Assembly: GCA_002049455.2 (NCBI GenBank)
Contig: KV918913.1
Coordinates: forward strand, 112,114 to 176,113
DNA length: 64,000 nt
Source: Porphyra umbilicalis
Taxonomy: Eukaryota; Rhodophyta; Bangiophyceae; Bangiales; Bangiaceae
Reading direction: 5' to 3'
Numbering within the stretch: the first letter of the stretch is position 1; each line of letters opens with the position of its first letter. Below are positions 34,880 through 47,771 of this stretch, piece by piece. Both the position numbers and the translations under genes were made by a program. The notes beneath the pieces were generated by a model that was given only the letters and a program-made list of their open reading frames with translations, was not told where the DNA came from and searched no databases.

Positions 34880-35556
34880 GAATATTTAAGAGGACCGGGA
34901 GAGTAAACGTAGTGGCAGCTTCCTTGACCAATGAGAGCCTCTGATTACATATACATGCACCCTCGGTTTCAGTTCCACTGCGGGGGGAACCGGACCATCC
35001 AGGCGCAAGTCAGGGTACGAAGAAAGGCACTTCCCCCCCTACCGCCTGCCCCCCCCGTTGCCGCCACCCCCCGCCACCCGCCCCCCCCCGCCACCCGCCC
35101 CCCCCGCCGCCCGCCCCGTCCGTTGCCGCCTGCAACCCGCGGCGCTGTTTCCCCCCCACCGGCTACAACCGCTGCCTGTCGGGGTCGCCCAGCTCCCTGC
35201 TTGCGGCGCCCGTCTGGCCTGGCCTGGTCTGGCCTGGCCACCGCCACCGCCGCGGCCGCCGCCGCTGCCGCCGTCGCTACTCCCTGCTGTCGGTTGCCTC
35301 TGCCAGTAGCCTCTCTCCCCAGCTGCCGCCGCTGCTCGGCCGCTGGCGGGGTGCCCCTTCCACGTCACTGCCGCTTCCGGGCCGCCGCCCAGTCGCCCCC
35401 GCTGCTGCCTCCTTCCCCCTGCTGCCGCTAGCTTCAGCGCCCGTCATCCCCGCCGCCGCCACTCCACGGGCGCCACTGTCGCCAGCCCCCTCCCCCCCTT
35501 CAGCTGCTGCCTGGCCTCCGCTGCTGCCTGGGTGCTGCTCCTCCCGCTCGCTGTTG
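34880..35556. other. GC-rich spacer without a gene
   Basis: CCGCCACCC-type low-complexity sequence. Open frames on both strands are Pro/Arg/Gly-rich artefacts. It ends at CTGCT (35557-35561), the target site of the E1 retrotransposon. Confidence 0.55.
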
Positions 35557-35561
35557 CTGCT

Positions 35562-36255
35562 TGTGACGATTCGGCACATGGCCCCCACACTCGGGGAACC
35601 ATATTCCACAGAAATATGCCCCACTACCGCATATTTCAAATTTTTCCGTTGGCGACCCACTTGTGATCACCTCGTGTCTCACCACCCACAACCGCAATCC
35701 CAATACTTCCCTTGGATTCGTAAACCCCACGAGCGGGCCCCTACTTAAGGTCCTAAATTTGTTTAAACCCAACTTGGATTATCGACTTATGTTACTCCGC
35801 GCCCCTGACCCCGGGGCGCCGCGAGTGTGTCACGTAGCACCCTTCCCCCGCCTCTACTCGAGGCGGTATTCGAAGCTTCGGCCGTCCTCCGCTGAGACTG
35901 GCCCCGTGGGCCCTGAGGGGAGGGTTTTCCGAGGGTCCTTTGAGGTTGTCTGAGGAGGGTTTTCCGAGGGTCCTTTGAGGGTGTCTGAGAAGGGTTTTCG
36001 AAGTGTCCCAGGGGAACGGACGGGATAAGAGGGCGAGACGTGAGTGTCGCCTCGAGGCCTTCGGCGCGGGCAAGTAAACGTCCGGTCACACAACCCGTGT
36101 TTGTCGCTCGGGGCGCCCTCCCCCGGTCGACGCCGTGCGTGTGTGCTCTTCGGGGTTTTCTTCCGGGGCGGGTATTCCCCGACAGGACTACCCGGGGACA
36201 CGGTCTGGCTAGCCCTCCCCCCAACTGGGTGGGGTGGGCTGAGCGTGTGGTCACA
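35562..36255 (+). repeat. E1 5' LTR
   Basis: 694 bp from TGTGACG to GGTCACA, with inverted TGTGAC/GTCACA ends. It contains an AT-rich stretch near 35640 (CATATTTCAAATTTTTCC) and TACTTAAGG near 35740 that could serve the U3 promoter. Confidence 0.95.
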
Positions 36256-36436
36256 TTTGGTGGAGCAGCAGGGGCGGAAGGCAACTCAACCTTCCTCGGG
36301 GTGGTGGCGGTGCGCCAAGCCGCCTCGGGGGAAACCTAGTTGGTCCTCCTCCCCTTGGTGCCTGGCGCTGCGGGCGGAGCCCCGCAACGCCAGGTTTGGC
36401 TGAGTCCGGCCGGGTCGATGGCCGATTGGGGGGGGA

Positions 36437-38677
36437 ATGGAGACCCCCCTGGTGTCGAGGTGCCTGGTGCCTGGTGCCGGGGCGGATGGGACTTCCCCCC
36501 CCGGAGGCGGATCGTCGGTTGACGATCGCCACACCAGTGCAGGCACCACGGATGCGGGTGCCCGCGGGCAGCGTACTTTGTTCCAGCCCTTGCCCCCGGG
36601 CCTCGATCCGACTGGGACTCGCCCCCCGGCAGGCGCTTCCTCGGGTAGTACTCACCCCGAGGCGGTCCTGTCGGGTGCTGGCACTCATTTCGGCGTAGGA
36701 CAGCTGCCCGACGTTACCACGTGGGGCGGTCGGTCTGTGCCACCACAGGCACGGGAACCTGCGGGTGGGAGCTCTAGTCGTGCTCCTCCAGGTTCACGGA
36801 GTGACAAGGGTGCCCCGGAGCTTGAGCACAGCGCCGGAACCCACGGTATCGGTCCCCCGGCGCTCGGGCCCGGTGGTAGATCCCCTCTCGGTGCTTGGGA
36901 GGGGGGGGCGATGCCAGGATCGGCACGGGAGGCTGCATGCGGGAGCTCTAGTCGTGCTCCCCCAGGCTCACGGGGTGCCAGGGATGGCCAGGGTCTCGAG
37001 TAGCGAGACGCCGTGGCCGAGGTCGTTCGGTCTGAAGTTACCCGATCGCTAGTTACGATGTTGAGGGGCTCTACGCCCAGGCCCGCTGAGCGGCGGGGCC
37101 GAGCCCGACGCTCTGCTCGTCGGCACCGACGCGACAACTTGTCGTCGTCGTCGACCACTGACGTCTCCCGCTCGGGGGACGAGTCAGCTGTTGCGGCCCT
37201 ACTTGATGCGTTCCGCGATACCCCCCCGCCGTCGACGGTGAGGGAGGGCACTCGGGGTGTTGACTCGAGGGACCAACCGACTCCTGACTCGGCGGAGGGT
37301 GAGCAAGGCGGAGGAGCGGCGCGAGAGCTACTCCGGGTTTTTGACCCGGGGTTCCTGACGCAACTCTCCTCCGTGACCGGTCCGGAGGCAGAGGGGTGGC
37401 CGACTCAAACCACCCCGACACCCCCCACTCGGGTGGTGCCGCCCAAGATTGTGGTGAACCACCCGTACTACCGGGTGATGTTTGATTGTGAGACCTACGC
37501 GCTAGAAAACAAGTCAGTTGTCTACACGCGGCGCCAGGCCCGTACTTTGGGCCGGCGCAAGAAGGAGGTGGCTTAGCCCTTCGGGGTTCACGACGAGTGC
37601 GACGGTCCCCCCCCGGCCAAGGTCTTCCAGTTCTTGCGCAAGTTCGCCAAGGCCTGTGACGACAACGACATATCCAAAGGCGAAGCCTTCTACATCCTTC
37701 AAATCTTCACGAATGAACCTCTTAAGTCAGAGGTGATGATGGTTATGCGAACTCTCCGGGCGGGTAACCCCGGCGAGGTCACTTCCTACCTGGAGCTTAT
37801 CAACTGGATGCTCCGGCGTCACGTCAACGAGGCCTCAGTGGCTACTCTAGTCGAGACCCTAAACGTCGCGGTCCAACGGGAGGACGAAGACGAATTGTCC
37901 TTTGCCGAGCGCCTCCGCCGCCTCAACACCGAGTGCGGGTTCATGTACGGGGAGGGCGCCCTCAAGGGGCGCTTTGTGGAAGGTGTCCACCGCGCGGCGC
38001 GCGCCACTGTGCGCGAGCAAAACACCCCCGGCATGACTATGGCGGAGCTGGCTCGCGTCACTCAGACTAGGGGCGACAAACACCGCTGGCTACGACTTGA
38101 GCAGCTTAAGGAGCGGACCAAGGAGCGAGAAGCACTCGCGGAGGAGGACCGGCTCCGGCGGCAAGCTCGGGCAGCCGCCCTTCCCCTGGTCACCGGGGGA
38201 ACACGGGGTTACCAACCGCAGGACGCCCCCGTCCGGGCCGTCGGTGCCGTGGGTGTCCCAACTCCGGGCACCCGGTACGATGGGTCCCGACCCAAGGCCC
38301 CGGGCAGCTCGACTCCCAGCGGCGACAACCCGCGCTACCGATCCCGACCGAGATATGATCCTTCCCGACCCAAACCCCGGGCGGGAGAGTACCCTTGCTG
38401 GAAGTGTGGCAAGATGGGTCATTGGGCTGAGGTGTGCCCCGACTTGGACGCACGCCTACGTGGACGATTGGCCATCGCCAGTCGGTGGTCCCCTCTCGGG
38501 ACGTCCTCGGGCTCCCGTGGTGTCCAGCTGACGGGCCGGCGAGTAGCCGTTGCCACTCCCGACGAGGACTCCAGCTCAAACGGCGAGGAGTCGACGCCGC
38601 TTGAGAAGAGGGAACCGCAGACCGAGCCCGAGTGCGGACCCGCCACCTCCTCTGAGTCCAAGGAGGGAAACGAGTAA
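36437..38677 (+). pseudogene. gag: E1 gag
   Basis: A single 747-codon frame with TAG stops at 37001-37003 and 37574-37576. The N-terminal third is a Pro/Gly/Ser-rich tail. The middle is a Retrotrans_gag-type helical capsid region (FQFLRKFAKACDDNDISKG onward, then ELINWMLRRHV). The C-terminus has one zinc knuckle, CWKCGKMGHWAEVC, at 38396-38437, of the CX2CX4HX4C nucleocapsid type that binds RNA. The frame ends EGNE-TAA within a frameshift signal. Its product would form virus-like particles, but the stops make full-length Gag impossible without readthrough. Confidence 0.92.
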
Positions 38678-38713
38678 CCACCGGTGTTGGGCCCTCCCCG
38701 CGGCAACCGGTGG
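38665..38713 (+). promoter_or_regulatory. E1 gag-pol -1 frameshift signal
   Basis: Slippery heptamer G-GGA-AAC at 38665-38671, in the gag frame, then GAG-TAA and, after a 6-nt spacer, a perfect 8-bp stem CCACCGGT (38678-38685) with ACCGGTGG (38706-38713). A -1 slip enters the pol frame, which is open from that point. The heptamer fits the X-XXY-YYZ rule. Confidence 0.82.
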
Positions 38714-41700
38714 ACCCAACCCGGGGTGTGGATGTGATGCCAGTACGCATCCAATCCCGACCCAATGGAATCTGCCATCGGGACGCGCCCCTCCCGAAGG
38801 GGATAGGCGGCCGAAATGTGGCGGCCATCCTGACGGGGTCCAACTATCACGTGGCCAGTCGCGTCTGGCTGGACGCGGGGCGTGAGTCAGCCCTCCGCGT
38901 CATTGTCGACACGGGGTCGTGCGTCTCCCTAGTACGGGAAGCGCTACTCCACCCGGAGATGAAGGTGGCGCCCTTAGATGCGACGACTGCCCAGTTGTTT
39001 GACGTGAATGGGAGACTCCTTCCCATCACGGGCACCGTGACTCTTACGATGCGAGTCGGAACATACTCCACCCCAGTCACGTGTGGAGTAGTGCGCGGCA
39101 TGTCGGTCCCTCTACTCCTAGGAACCGACTACACTGACGTCCATGTCCCCAACATCTGAGGACCCAAGGGGTACATCCGGTTACTAACCGGATGTAAGGT
39201 CCCTATCCTCCGTCGAGGTAAGACGGTGTCGTATGCTAGGGAAGACGAACCCAGCAAGGCTGGTGCCGCTAGTGAGGCGGACAATAAGGTGCACCTGGCA
39301 CACGAGGTGGTCCTACCCCCGCGGTCCCGGGGATACGTCCCAGTACAGACGTTATTCCAAGGAACTTGGGTCATCACCCAGCGCCATCGGGTGTATGAGC
39401 GCCACCGCGGGCATGTTGCAACTGGGACCATGGACTGCACCGCCAACCAGACGTGGTGGGTGGAGGTAACCCATACGGGGAACACGAGTAAGCGATTCCC
39501 CAAGGGCATGGTCCTAGGGCATGTGTCGGCCTACTCCGGTACGGTAGCCGCCATATCCCGAGAGGACTGGGTTGCACTCAGTCCCAGTCCGACAACCGCG
39601 CCAGACGCGACAGACCACGTGGAGGAGCCCCACGTTCATACTTCGAACGTGCTTGAGGGATTGCGGCCGTAAGTGCTCGCCCTTCTGGAGAAGCACCGAG
39701 CCCTCTGGAGTGGGCACTTGGGCTCCATCAAGGCCACGGAGCACCGGATCGAGTTGAAGCCGGGATTCAAGCCCGTCCTTCTCAAACCCTACCGGATGGG
39801 TTCCCGAAATAGGGAACTCATCAAGGCCCAAGTCGACCGAATGCTCAAACTCGAAGTTATAGAGCCCAGCCAGAGTGAATGGGCTAGCCCGGTGGTACTC
39901 ATCCCGAAGCCCGACGGGAGTCCCCGGTTCTACATCGACTATCGGCAGTTGATCGAGCGCACAGTACGCGATTCGTATCCATTACTTCGGATGGACGACT
40001 GCCTCGACTCCTTAGGGGATGCACAGTTCTTCTACACGTTTGACTGCAACGCGGGGTACTGGCAGATCCCCCTAGTCGATGAGGATAAGCCTAAGACGGC
40101 ATTCACTTGCCACTGTGGGACGTACCAGTGTACGCGTCTGCCGTTTGGCCTGTGCAATGCCCCTGCCACTTTCCAGCGGGCTATTGACATGATCCAATCC
40201 GGAGTCAAACGGCAGAATGTGCTCCTCTACTTAGACGACTTCATCATCTTCTCCACCGATGCCGAGTCCCACCTGTCACACTTGGACACGGTGCTCACCT
40301 TACTCGGGAAGCACGGGGTCACCCTCAAGGCACAGAAGTGCCACCTCTTTACTAAAGAGGTGGAGTACCTTGACCGTGTAGTGCGGCCAGGACGCTTAAG
40401 TGTGAACGAGAAGAACCTCAAGGCCATAAAGAAGGCCAGCTTCCCCAAGACCCAAACCAAACTAAGGAGTTTCTTGGGTATGTGCAGTGTCTACCGTCGG
40501 TTCACGGTAGACTTCGCTAAGACCGCGAAGCCGCTGAAAAATTTGCACAGCGTGAAGCTTCCGAAGCGGCTGAGTCCCCCTACCCCGGAGGAACAGGCCG
40601 CGTTCGACAAACTACGCGAACAGCTATGCCACCCGCCCATCCTTGCGATACCGCGCAAGGAGGGGGAGTAAATCATCGATGTGGATGCTACCTACGACCA
40701 GCTAGGGTGCTGCCTACTACAGCAGCAACCCGATGGCAAGTACCTGCGCGTAGCCTACTTCAGTAAGGGCCTACTGCCGGCGGAGAAGAACTACACCGTC
40801 AACGAGATTGAGGGACTAGGTGTGGTGTTGGCGGTCGGGTTACTACGACCGTACATCGAAGGCACCAAGTTCCTCATCCGGTGTGATCACAAGGCACTGA
40901 CGTGGATACTAACCACGACGGTCTGCACCAACAATCGACTCAATCGTTGGCGCATCCTCCTCTCGGAGTTCGACTATGATGTGGAGTACAAGCCCGGCCC
41001 CCAACATGCGGTGGCCGACGCACTGTCCCGCATCCCGACTGAGGGGCTGGATTCAGGACTCATCTCCCAGGAGATCCCCACAGTCGGGGTGACCACTCGA
41101 TCGGGGGCGGTACTCGACCCCCGACTCCCCGAGAACAGGGAAACAGCCCGCATTCCCTTGGGCGAACTAGCCCAGAAGCAGGCGACAGACGAGTTTTGTC
41201 AGGGGGTCAAGAAGTTACTTGACACCCCCACGCCCACGCGCTTCTATGAGATTGCGGACGGGTTGTTGTGCCGTCGCGGACACCGCGAGGGGACCCAGCA
41301 AGTACTGGTCCCCAAGGCCTTAGTCAAGGACGTATTACGGTCGGAGCACCCCTCCCCGTTGGCTGCGCACCCAGGTGGGACGCGCATGTACCAGACCCTG
41401 CGAGACCCATACTACTGGCCCTTGCTGGCGATGGACGTGTTCGGGTGGGTGGCAGCTTGCCCCACCTGTGCAAAGAACCGGCTCATGGGGACGCAGAGAA
41501 AAGCGTTCATGCGGTTGTTCCCCGCGACAAAACCCTTTCCAGCGCTGGCCATTGACTTACTTGGCATCCTGCCCAGGACCCCCAAAGGATATGAGTATAT
41601 CCTCGTTATTTGTGACCGATTTACTAAGGTCACTCGGGCGGTCCCGCTTCGAAATATCACGGCTTTGGATGCTCTCAGCGCATTCCTCGACACGTGGGTT

Positions 41701-42638
41701 GCTAGCTATGGGATCCCCGATTCAATTCTATCGAATAACGGGCCCCAATTCGCTGCCGTACTCTGGCAAGGGGTGCTCAAGACCCTGGGTATTGACAGTA
41801 ACTATGCCACCCCTTACCACCACCAAACTAATGGGCAGGTCGAACGGTTTAATAAGACCTTAGTTAAGAAACTTCGACACTACGTAAGTGACCACGTAGT
41901 TACGTGGTCCCGATACTTAAGCCTGGTGGTAACGGCTTACAATTCGCAAGAGCACAGGAGCACCGGGCAGATCCCTTTTGCGTTCGTAAGCCCCCGACGG
42001 CTTACTCCCGTGGCAATCGAGCGACTTACAGCGGGCCCCGACCCCGGGGAGAGAGTAACCCCCGGGCGAGCCAAGGAGAATTTCCTCCAGCGCCCCGACT
42101 CCCTGATCCCCCTAGTACGGGATACCATGGAAAAGGCACAGGCCCGGTACCAACGAGCCTTCGACAAGCGCGTGCAGACTCGCCGCGAAGCCCTCCAAGT
42201 TGGAGACTGGGAATTCGTGAATTCTCACGAGAACCGGGGGGGTAAACTCGTCTTAAAGACAATGGGACCCTACCAGATCTTGAAGACCGACGGGCGTCGG
42301 CTTACCATCGAAAGTGACGATGGGATGCGTACCATTAATGGGAACCACGCCACACGGGCCCCTGAACCACCCGAGGGTGACCCGGCGTGGGCACCGGCAC
42401 TGGCCGCGTGGCGTGTCCCCTCCCTCCCGTCATCGGCAATTAAACCGATTGAGGCTGTCTTCGACCGCTTTTTCGGGCAGGGGTACGACGACCAGGAGCG
42501 ACTCATGCTCAAGGTCAGATGGTTCGGGCACGGACCTTGGGAGGACTGAAGGCACTTTGCGGAGGACCTCCCGGCTGAGAAGGTCCGCCAGCACTGTGCG
42601 CGGCACCGGCTGACGATGAGAAGAAGGGCATAATACAA
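38672..42638 (+). pseudogene. pol: E1 pol (PR-RT-RNase H-integrase-chromo-like)
   Basis: One continuous frame, -1 to gag, with in-frame stops at 39157-39159, 39670-39672, 40669-40671 and 42547-42549 and no indels. Protease: VDTGSCVSLV, DTG at 38908-38916. RT: YLDD at 40228-40239. RNase H: IIDVDATYDQLGCCLLQ onward from about 40672. Integrase: zinc-binding His/Cys region (HPGGTRMY...CPTCAKN), then the core, where the second catalytic Asp is Asn (AAT at 41734-41736, reading LSNNGPQF). After the integrase, MLKVRWFGHGPWED, a TGA where Trp might be expected, and RHFAEDLPAEKVRQHC resemble a chromodomain, the targeting module of chromoviruses. The enzyme set would copy and integrate the element if intact. 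Confidence 0.94.
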
Positions 42639-42771
42639 CTAAAAACCCCCAGTACGGGGTACACCTCACACCCCCCCCCGACAACAGATCCAACCCAACT
42701 AGGGACAAGCATGGTGGGGGGCGGGGCTGACCATAACTCAACGCCCCGGTACCCTACCCGGAACAGGGTAA

Positions 42772-45063
42772 CTACTCCATTCCCGGCGATTGCGGGCGGT
42801 CGTCGCGGGCGTACCCCCCGTAGTGGTCGTCACCCGGGGGGTCCACCGGGTACTCCTGGGCCGACCCTCGGTCCGCTGGGCCCGGCCCCCACGACGAGCG
42901 CGGCACCCTCCTCGGTGCCGCCCCCGCCGCGGCATACCCCCCAGCGGATGTGGGGTAGCCGCCCCTATGGTAGGGCGCGGCCGAGCCAGCCGGCTCCCCG
43001 GCGGACGGGGCTCGACTGGAGCCCTCGCCCGCCGAAGGCACTGCTGGCCCAGGCGCCACCCGCTGGCCCTGCCCCTCCAAGCGGGAGGCCATCTGGTAAC
43101 CGATGGCCTCTGGGGAGGTGTCCACCAGGAACTGCTCGGCCGCGGCAGTACGGGTGGACGAGGAATCCCGCAGTACGGCCCCCGCCCCCCGGGTAGCCCA
43201 AGCCAGGGTGTACACCAGGGAGGCCACCATCACCTCCCCATGGGCCGCCCTAAGCGCCCCCGACGCACTTCCGCCCCCAGGGCCGGGTAGTACGGGACCC
43301 CCGGCGGGGCAAACGTTGGACGGTCCGACCGCCCCACGGGTGACGCCCCCGCCCGGGTGATCCGCCGGACGGCGCACCCACGAGCAGGGGGGCGCTCGGC
43401 AGTACCCCAGGTGCTGCTCGTGGGCGAAACCTCCCCCCGGGGCACCCCAACTCGACTCGCGCTGGGGCGACGTCGCCGATACCTCCGCAGCAGAAGGGTA
43501 GGCGAGGTCACCCAGGCCCTTACGGAGGTCTATGCGTCCGGCCACTAGGCCTTTTTCTCAGTGGACAAACGCCCAAGGCGCCTCGCCCTCCTCTCGGCCA
43601 ACTCGGCGGGCGAGGAGGGGCCCGGCAGCCTCCCAGTCCAACGGCTGGTGGAGGTCCAGCAACTCGCTGAGGCACGCATGCGCGTCCGGGCCCGCCCCCT
43701 CCGCCACGTTGGCAAGGCGGAGCCCCACCAGGCGGCCCACCACGGCGGCGGGCAGATGCCAGAGGTATCCCTTAGTGCGAGCGGAGGCATACCACACCCC
43801 CGCCACCTCGAGCACCCACTGGGTAGCGAGGATGGCCGCCGCCGGGGTAGACTCCTCCCGGCGGAGCGTAGTGCCAAAGTAGGCCACTATGCGCGGCATC
43901 CGGGCCGGGAGCCAGAAGGGCACCTCCAGTGTCGACCACCAGGACGGCGTCGGGACTTAGTACGCCCGCCGCGCCGAGGCGTGGACCTGGGTGCTCTCCA
44001 CTTGAGAGGCCCGCACCAGGATGCCCGGAGCCTCCCGCACCCGGCGCTTGGTGCGGGCGTCCTGGTGGTGAAAGTGGGGATCCCCTTCCCTCAAGTACGG
44101 GGGAGAGGAGCACGCCCACTCCCACGCCACGACGGGCGGTACATCGTCGGCGGTGGCCCCGTCCATGACATTGGACAGGCGCACGGCGGCGCGCTCCACC
44201 CACGGCACGTCCCCCGCCTCTAGTAGGGAGGGGAGGTCCGTCTCCTCCTCGGCAGGCAGCTCGTACTGCACGGGGGGGCGCGTCAGCAAGAGCTGCCAAG
44301 CCGGGCCCTGCTTGGGCAGCGGAATCGCGGAGTATAGCGTCCGCGGGCGACACTCCTTCAACTGACTGGCGGCGGGGGTGGGCGTCCACTAGACCAACGC
44401 CCTTGGCCCCGCGGGCCCCGCCTCCTCCGCAACCGGAAGGCTCCCCCGGCGCAGCACCGGCGGGGGGGACCCCTGCTCCATGGGATCATCCCCTTTATCG
44501 CCCGGCACCGCCGCTGCCGCCACCGCCGCCGCCGGGGGAGTGCCCGGCCGGCTGGGCGGCAACGGCACGCGCACCGCCGCCGTGCGGGGCACGACCGCGT
44601 CCTCGTCAGCCGACCGCGTCGCCGCACTCGACGCGCGGAAGGCCGACGCCGACCCGGCCGGCGGCTTGGACCGGGGGGGGGGCGGCGGCGGTTGAGTCGC
44701 TTGACTCCCCGACGCCGAAATCTCCCGGCTCGGGGGCGCAATGTTGACCAGGCGCGACCGACGGGCCGCCTTCCCCCGCGCCACCGCCGAGGCCGCGCCA
44801 CTTGACTTGGTGGCGCCGGCCGGCGTGGCAGGCGCAGACGCCGCCGGCCCGCCAGCCCGCGGGGTGGCGGCCGTCGAGCCCTTAGCATTGGGGGCGCCCG
44901 TACTGCCCGGCGCCCCGCCCACCCGCGAAGTCCCCGCCGCAGGGCTGCCCGACTTGGCCGTTGCCGACGCCGGCGTCCCATTCGACGCCGGCGCGGCGCG
45001 CCCCGCACTTGGGGAATTCATCTCCTCAGTCGGTGCGACTGCGCTCGACCGCGAGGAAGCCAT
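42772..45063 (-). pseudogene. E1 antisense ORF between pol and 3' LTR
   Basis: Read on the minus strand from ATG at 45063, one frame continues for about 763 codons to 42772, interrupted only by TAG (44389-44391), TAA (43957-43959) and TGA (43558-43560). The N-terminal third is Ala/Pro/Ser-rich; the middle has ordinary globular composition (VEREAAVRLSNVM-like and ILATQWVLEVAGVWYASART stretches) with EAPWAFVH; the C-terminus is Gly/Pro/Arg-rich. No known domain is recognised. Short collinear motifs recur in the E2 antisense ORF and in the ORF at 61264. Such antisense ORFs between pol and LTR are known from some plant Ty3/gypsy lineages (Tat/Ogre type), but I cannot show homology to those. Confidence 0.6.
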
Positions 45064-45667
45064 AGCCGCCGCGCCCTAGTAGAGGGGCTGCGAGGACGTT
45101 GGCGACGGGGAGGGGGGCGCTATGAGCACAGAGGAGCGAGGGGGGGCTCTCAACTCTAGTAGCGACGGGGCGACCGGTGGCGGCCGGTAGTGGACGGCCG
45201 CCCCGTCTGTCCCCCGCCTACCCCTCTTTTCATGAGCCCCTGGGGGCGGACAGGGGCCCCTACCCAGGGCTTCCTCAGCCCCGCCCCGCGGGCCACTCCC
45301 CCTGGATGACTCTCCACAGGGAGGGAGCCCGCAAGGCAGCCCCCCAGGTGGGGGGGCGGCGGCGCCATACTCGGCGCCCCCCTGTTGTCCGAAAAGGCAC
45401 GGTTAGCGGGCCCGCCCCGGACACGCGGCCGCGCCCCTGGCACTTCGCCGCCGTGCTGAAAGCACGGCGACGGCGCGTATCCCCTTGCCCCCGGCGGGAG
45501 CGCCCCCACGATGCGGGGCGGCCCCCGCTGGCGATGACCGGGGCAGCACCCGGGCCCCACACTGGGGAGCCCGAAGGCTAGCCGTCCTGACCCGCCCGCC
45601 ACACTCGTGTGGGCCCGCTCCCCTGGCTCTGGACCACTGGGACGGTGACCCCTTTAGAAGGGGGAAT

Positions 45668-46361
45668 CGTGACGGTCCGGCACATGGCCTCCACACTCAA
45701 GGAACCAGATTCCACAGAAATATGCCCCACTACCGCATATTTCAAATTTTTCCGTTGGCGACCCACTTGTGATCACCTCGTGGCTCACCACCCACAACCG
45801 CAATCCCAATACTTCCCTTGGATTCGTAAACCCCACTAGCGGGCCCCTACTTAAGGTCCTGAATTTGTTTAAACCCAACTTGGTTTATCGACTTATGTTA
45901 CTCCGCGCCCCTGACCCCGGGGCGCCGCGAGTGTGTCACGTAGCACCCTTCCCCCGCCTCTACTCGAGGCGGTATTCGAAGCTTCGGCCGTCCTCCGCTG
46001 AGACTGGCCCCGTGGGCCCTGAGGGGAGGGTTTTCCGAGGGTCATTTGAGGTTGTCTGAGGAGGGTTTTCCGAGGGTCCTTTGAGGGTGTCTGAGAAGGG
46101 TTTTCGAAGTGTCCCAGGGGAACGGACGGGATAAGAGGGCGAGACGTGAGTGTCGCCTCGAGGCCTTCGGCGCGGGCAAGTAAACGTCCGGTCACACAAC
46201 CCGTGTTTGTCGCTCGGGGCGCCTTCCTCCGGTCGACGCCGTGCGTGTGTGCTGTTCGGGGTTTTCTTCCGGGGCGGGTATTCCCTAACAGAACTACCCG
46301 GCGAAACGGTCTGGCTCTCCCTCCACCGAACTGGGTGGGGTGGGCTGAGCGTGTTGTCACA
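45668..46361 (+). repeat. E1 3' LTR with polypurine tract
   Basis: 694 bp, same length as the 5' copy; its first base is mutated (CG instead of TG). The purine run AGAAGGGGGAA just upstream, at about 45656-45666, is the plus-strand primer site. Confidence 0.94.
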
Positions 46362-46366
46362 CTGCT

Positions 46367-46967
46367 ATTGCTGACCACCATCTGCGTTGGGGTTTGTACT
46401 ACTTGGTGTGCTTGCTGAGGGACCGGGGGGGTGTAGGGACCGACTCTCAGATGCTAGGCAACAGGTTGTGGGCTGCGAGAGGTTGGAAGGCTGTTGTCAG
46501 ATTCTGTCATGTTGATGGGTAACAATGAACACGAAAAAGTCGTCTGTGCGCTGAGAGCATTCCCACCAATGTAGGACCAGCGGTCTGAAACGGTGAAATA
46601 AATCCGCTATGTGCGGCCCTGCGAGTGGTCAGCTACCAACGGGCAATGTAATGGGGAAAATGGAGTGGGCTACCTTTCGAAGATATGAGCGCCGTTGGCA
46701 TCGACGTTGTTGGCCGCACTGGGTAGTTGCCAACGACGGACACGTATCAGCGTCTTCGCCAGTATCAAAATGAAGTGGCGTCCGTCGAATACGTGCTCAA
46801 CATGTCACGGAAAGCGTGTGAACGGAGCCCAAATCGCCCAAATCCAGGCAATATTGCGAGACACTTGGAGGCCTTTTCGTACCAGTTTGCATCGAATTCG
46901 CGCGAGTGCGTGACGTGTGGTGCGGTCGCACCCCCTCGTGTTGTGCAAGGCCTTGGAAGCCGAGTCA
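46367..46967. other. Spacer between E1 and E2; possible truncated coding fragment
   Basis: About 600 bp of moderate GC. A plus frame from 46727 encodes TDTYQRLRQYQNEVASVEYV and, further on, ECVTCGAVAPP, of ordinary protein composition, before it runs into the E2 LTR at 46973. It could be an exon fragment or an older repeat; I recognise no family. Confidence 0.35.
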
Positions 46968-46972
46968 TCCAG

Positions 46973-47622
46973 TGTAGTACTACGGGGCCCCCTATGCGCC
47001 AGGGGGCCACCGCGGGGACGTCGGCGACGGCGGGGGACGTCGGTCCCCGACGCGTGGTGGCGACGCCAGCGGCGGTGGTGGCCGACGGGTTGGCGACGCG
47101 GGATGGCGGGGCGAGGGGGCGGCCCCGCTGCCCGGCTCGGGCCACTTGAGGGAGCGCACCCGATCCGCCGCGCCCGGCACGCGGGCCCCGCGGGAGGCCG
47201 GGTTGGCGCGCCCGAGCGGGCGCTGGCGCGCCCGAGAGGGCGCGGCAGGCGACGGCCGACCGGGCGCCACGCGGCGGGTGCAGCGCGTTGCGCGCGGGAC
47301 GGTTTCTCCCCCTCGTCTGTAATGATCGCCTCGGGGGACTTGACATGCATGGAGGGAATTATCTGCATTGGTTGGTGACGGCCCGGGTCAATTCCCATTT
47401 GGGGAAATTGGGCCCGGGCGACGGTTTCCGCCCTTTTAGGACGAGGGGCGACGACGGTGGGAGGCACCGTCGTCGCCGGCAAGTAAACCGTGTCTTGATG
47501 TCTTGGCGTTTCGATCGGCCCGACTTCCCGGACCTCGAGTCCCATAGCGGGTGTCGCGCGAGCGGCTGAGACGGCCGTTACTTCCCTCCTTCTGAGGTAA
47601 CCCCCTAGATTGTGGTACTACA
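46973..47622 (+). repeat. E2 5' LTR
   Basis: 650 bp, TGTAGTACTACGG to GTGGTACTACA. The only differences I find from the 3' LTR are G/A in the GACGAGGGG block and C/T in TTCGATCGGCC. Confidence 0.96.
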
Positions 47623-47771
47623 TTTGGCGCTCCGGGTGAGACCCGCGGTACGCACGCTGTGCGCGTCGCGGATCGACACCTCTTTCGGTACCAAGAATCG
47701 GGGGACCCTCGTTGGTTGTATTGCGGTGCGGTGACAGGAGGACATCCGATCGATACGCGGGCCCCGCTTCC

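Larger units (their letters stand above)
35562..46361 (+). mobile_element. Ty3/gypsy LTR retrotransposon E1, complete but decayed
   Basis: A 10.8-kb element: 694-bp LTRs, gag, pol in the order protease-RT-RNase H-integrase, a chromodomain-like tail, a long antisense ORF and a polypurine tract. The integrase-last order defines Ty3/gypsy. A 5-bp duplication, CTGCT, flanks it at 35557-35561 and 46362-46366. The LTRs differ at about 25 of 694 positions without indels, so insertion is fairly old. All its damage consists of in-frame stops: two in gag, four in pol, three in the antisense ORF. After the 5' LTR the sequence TTTGGTGGAGCAGC is the probable primer-binding region. Confidence 0.96.
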
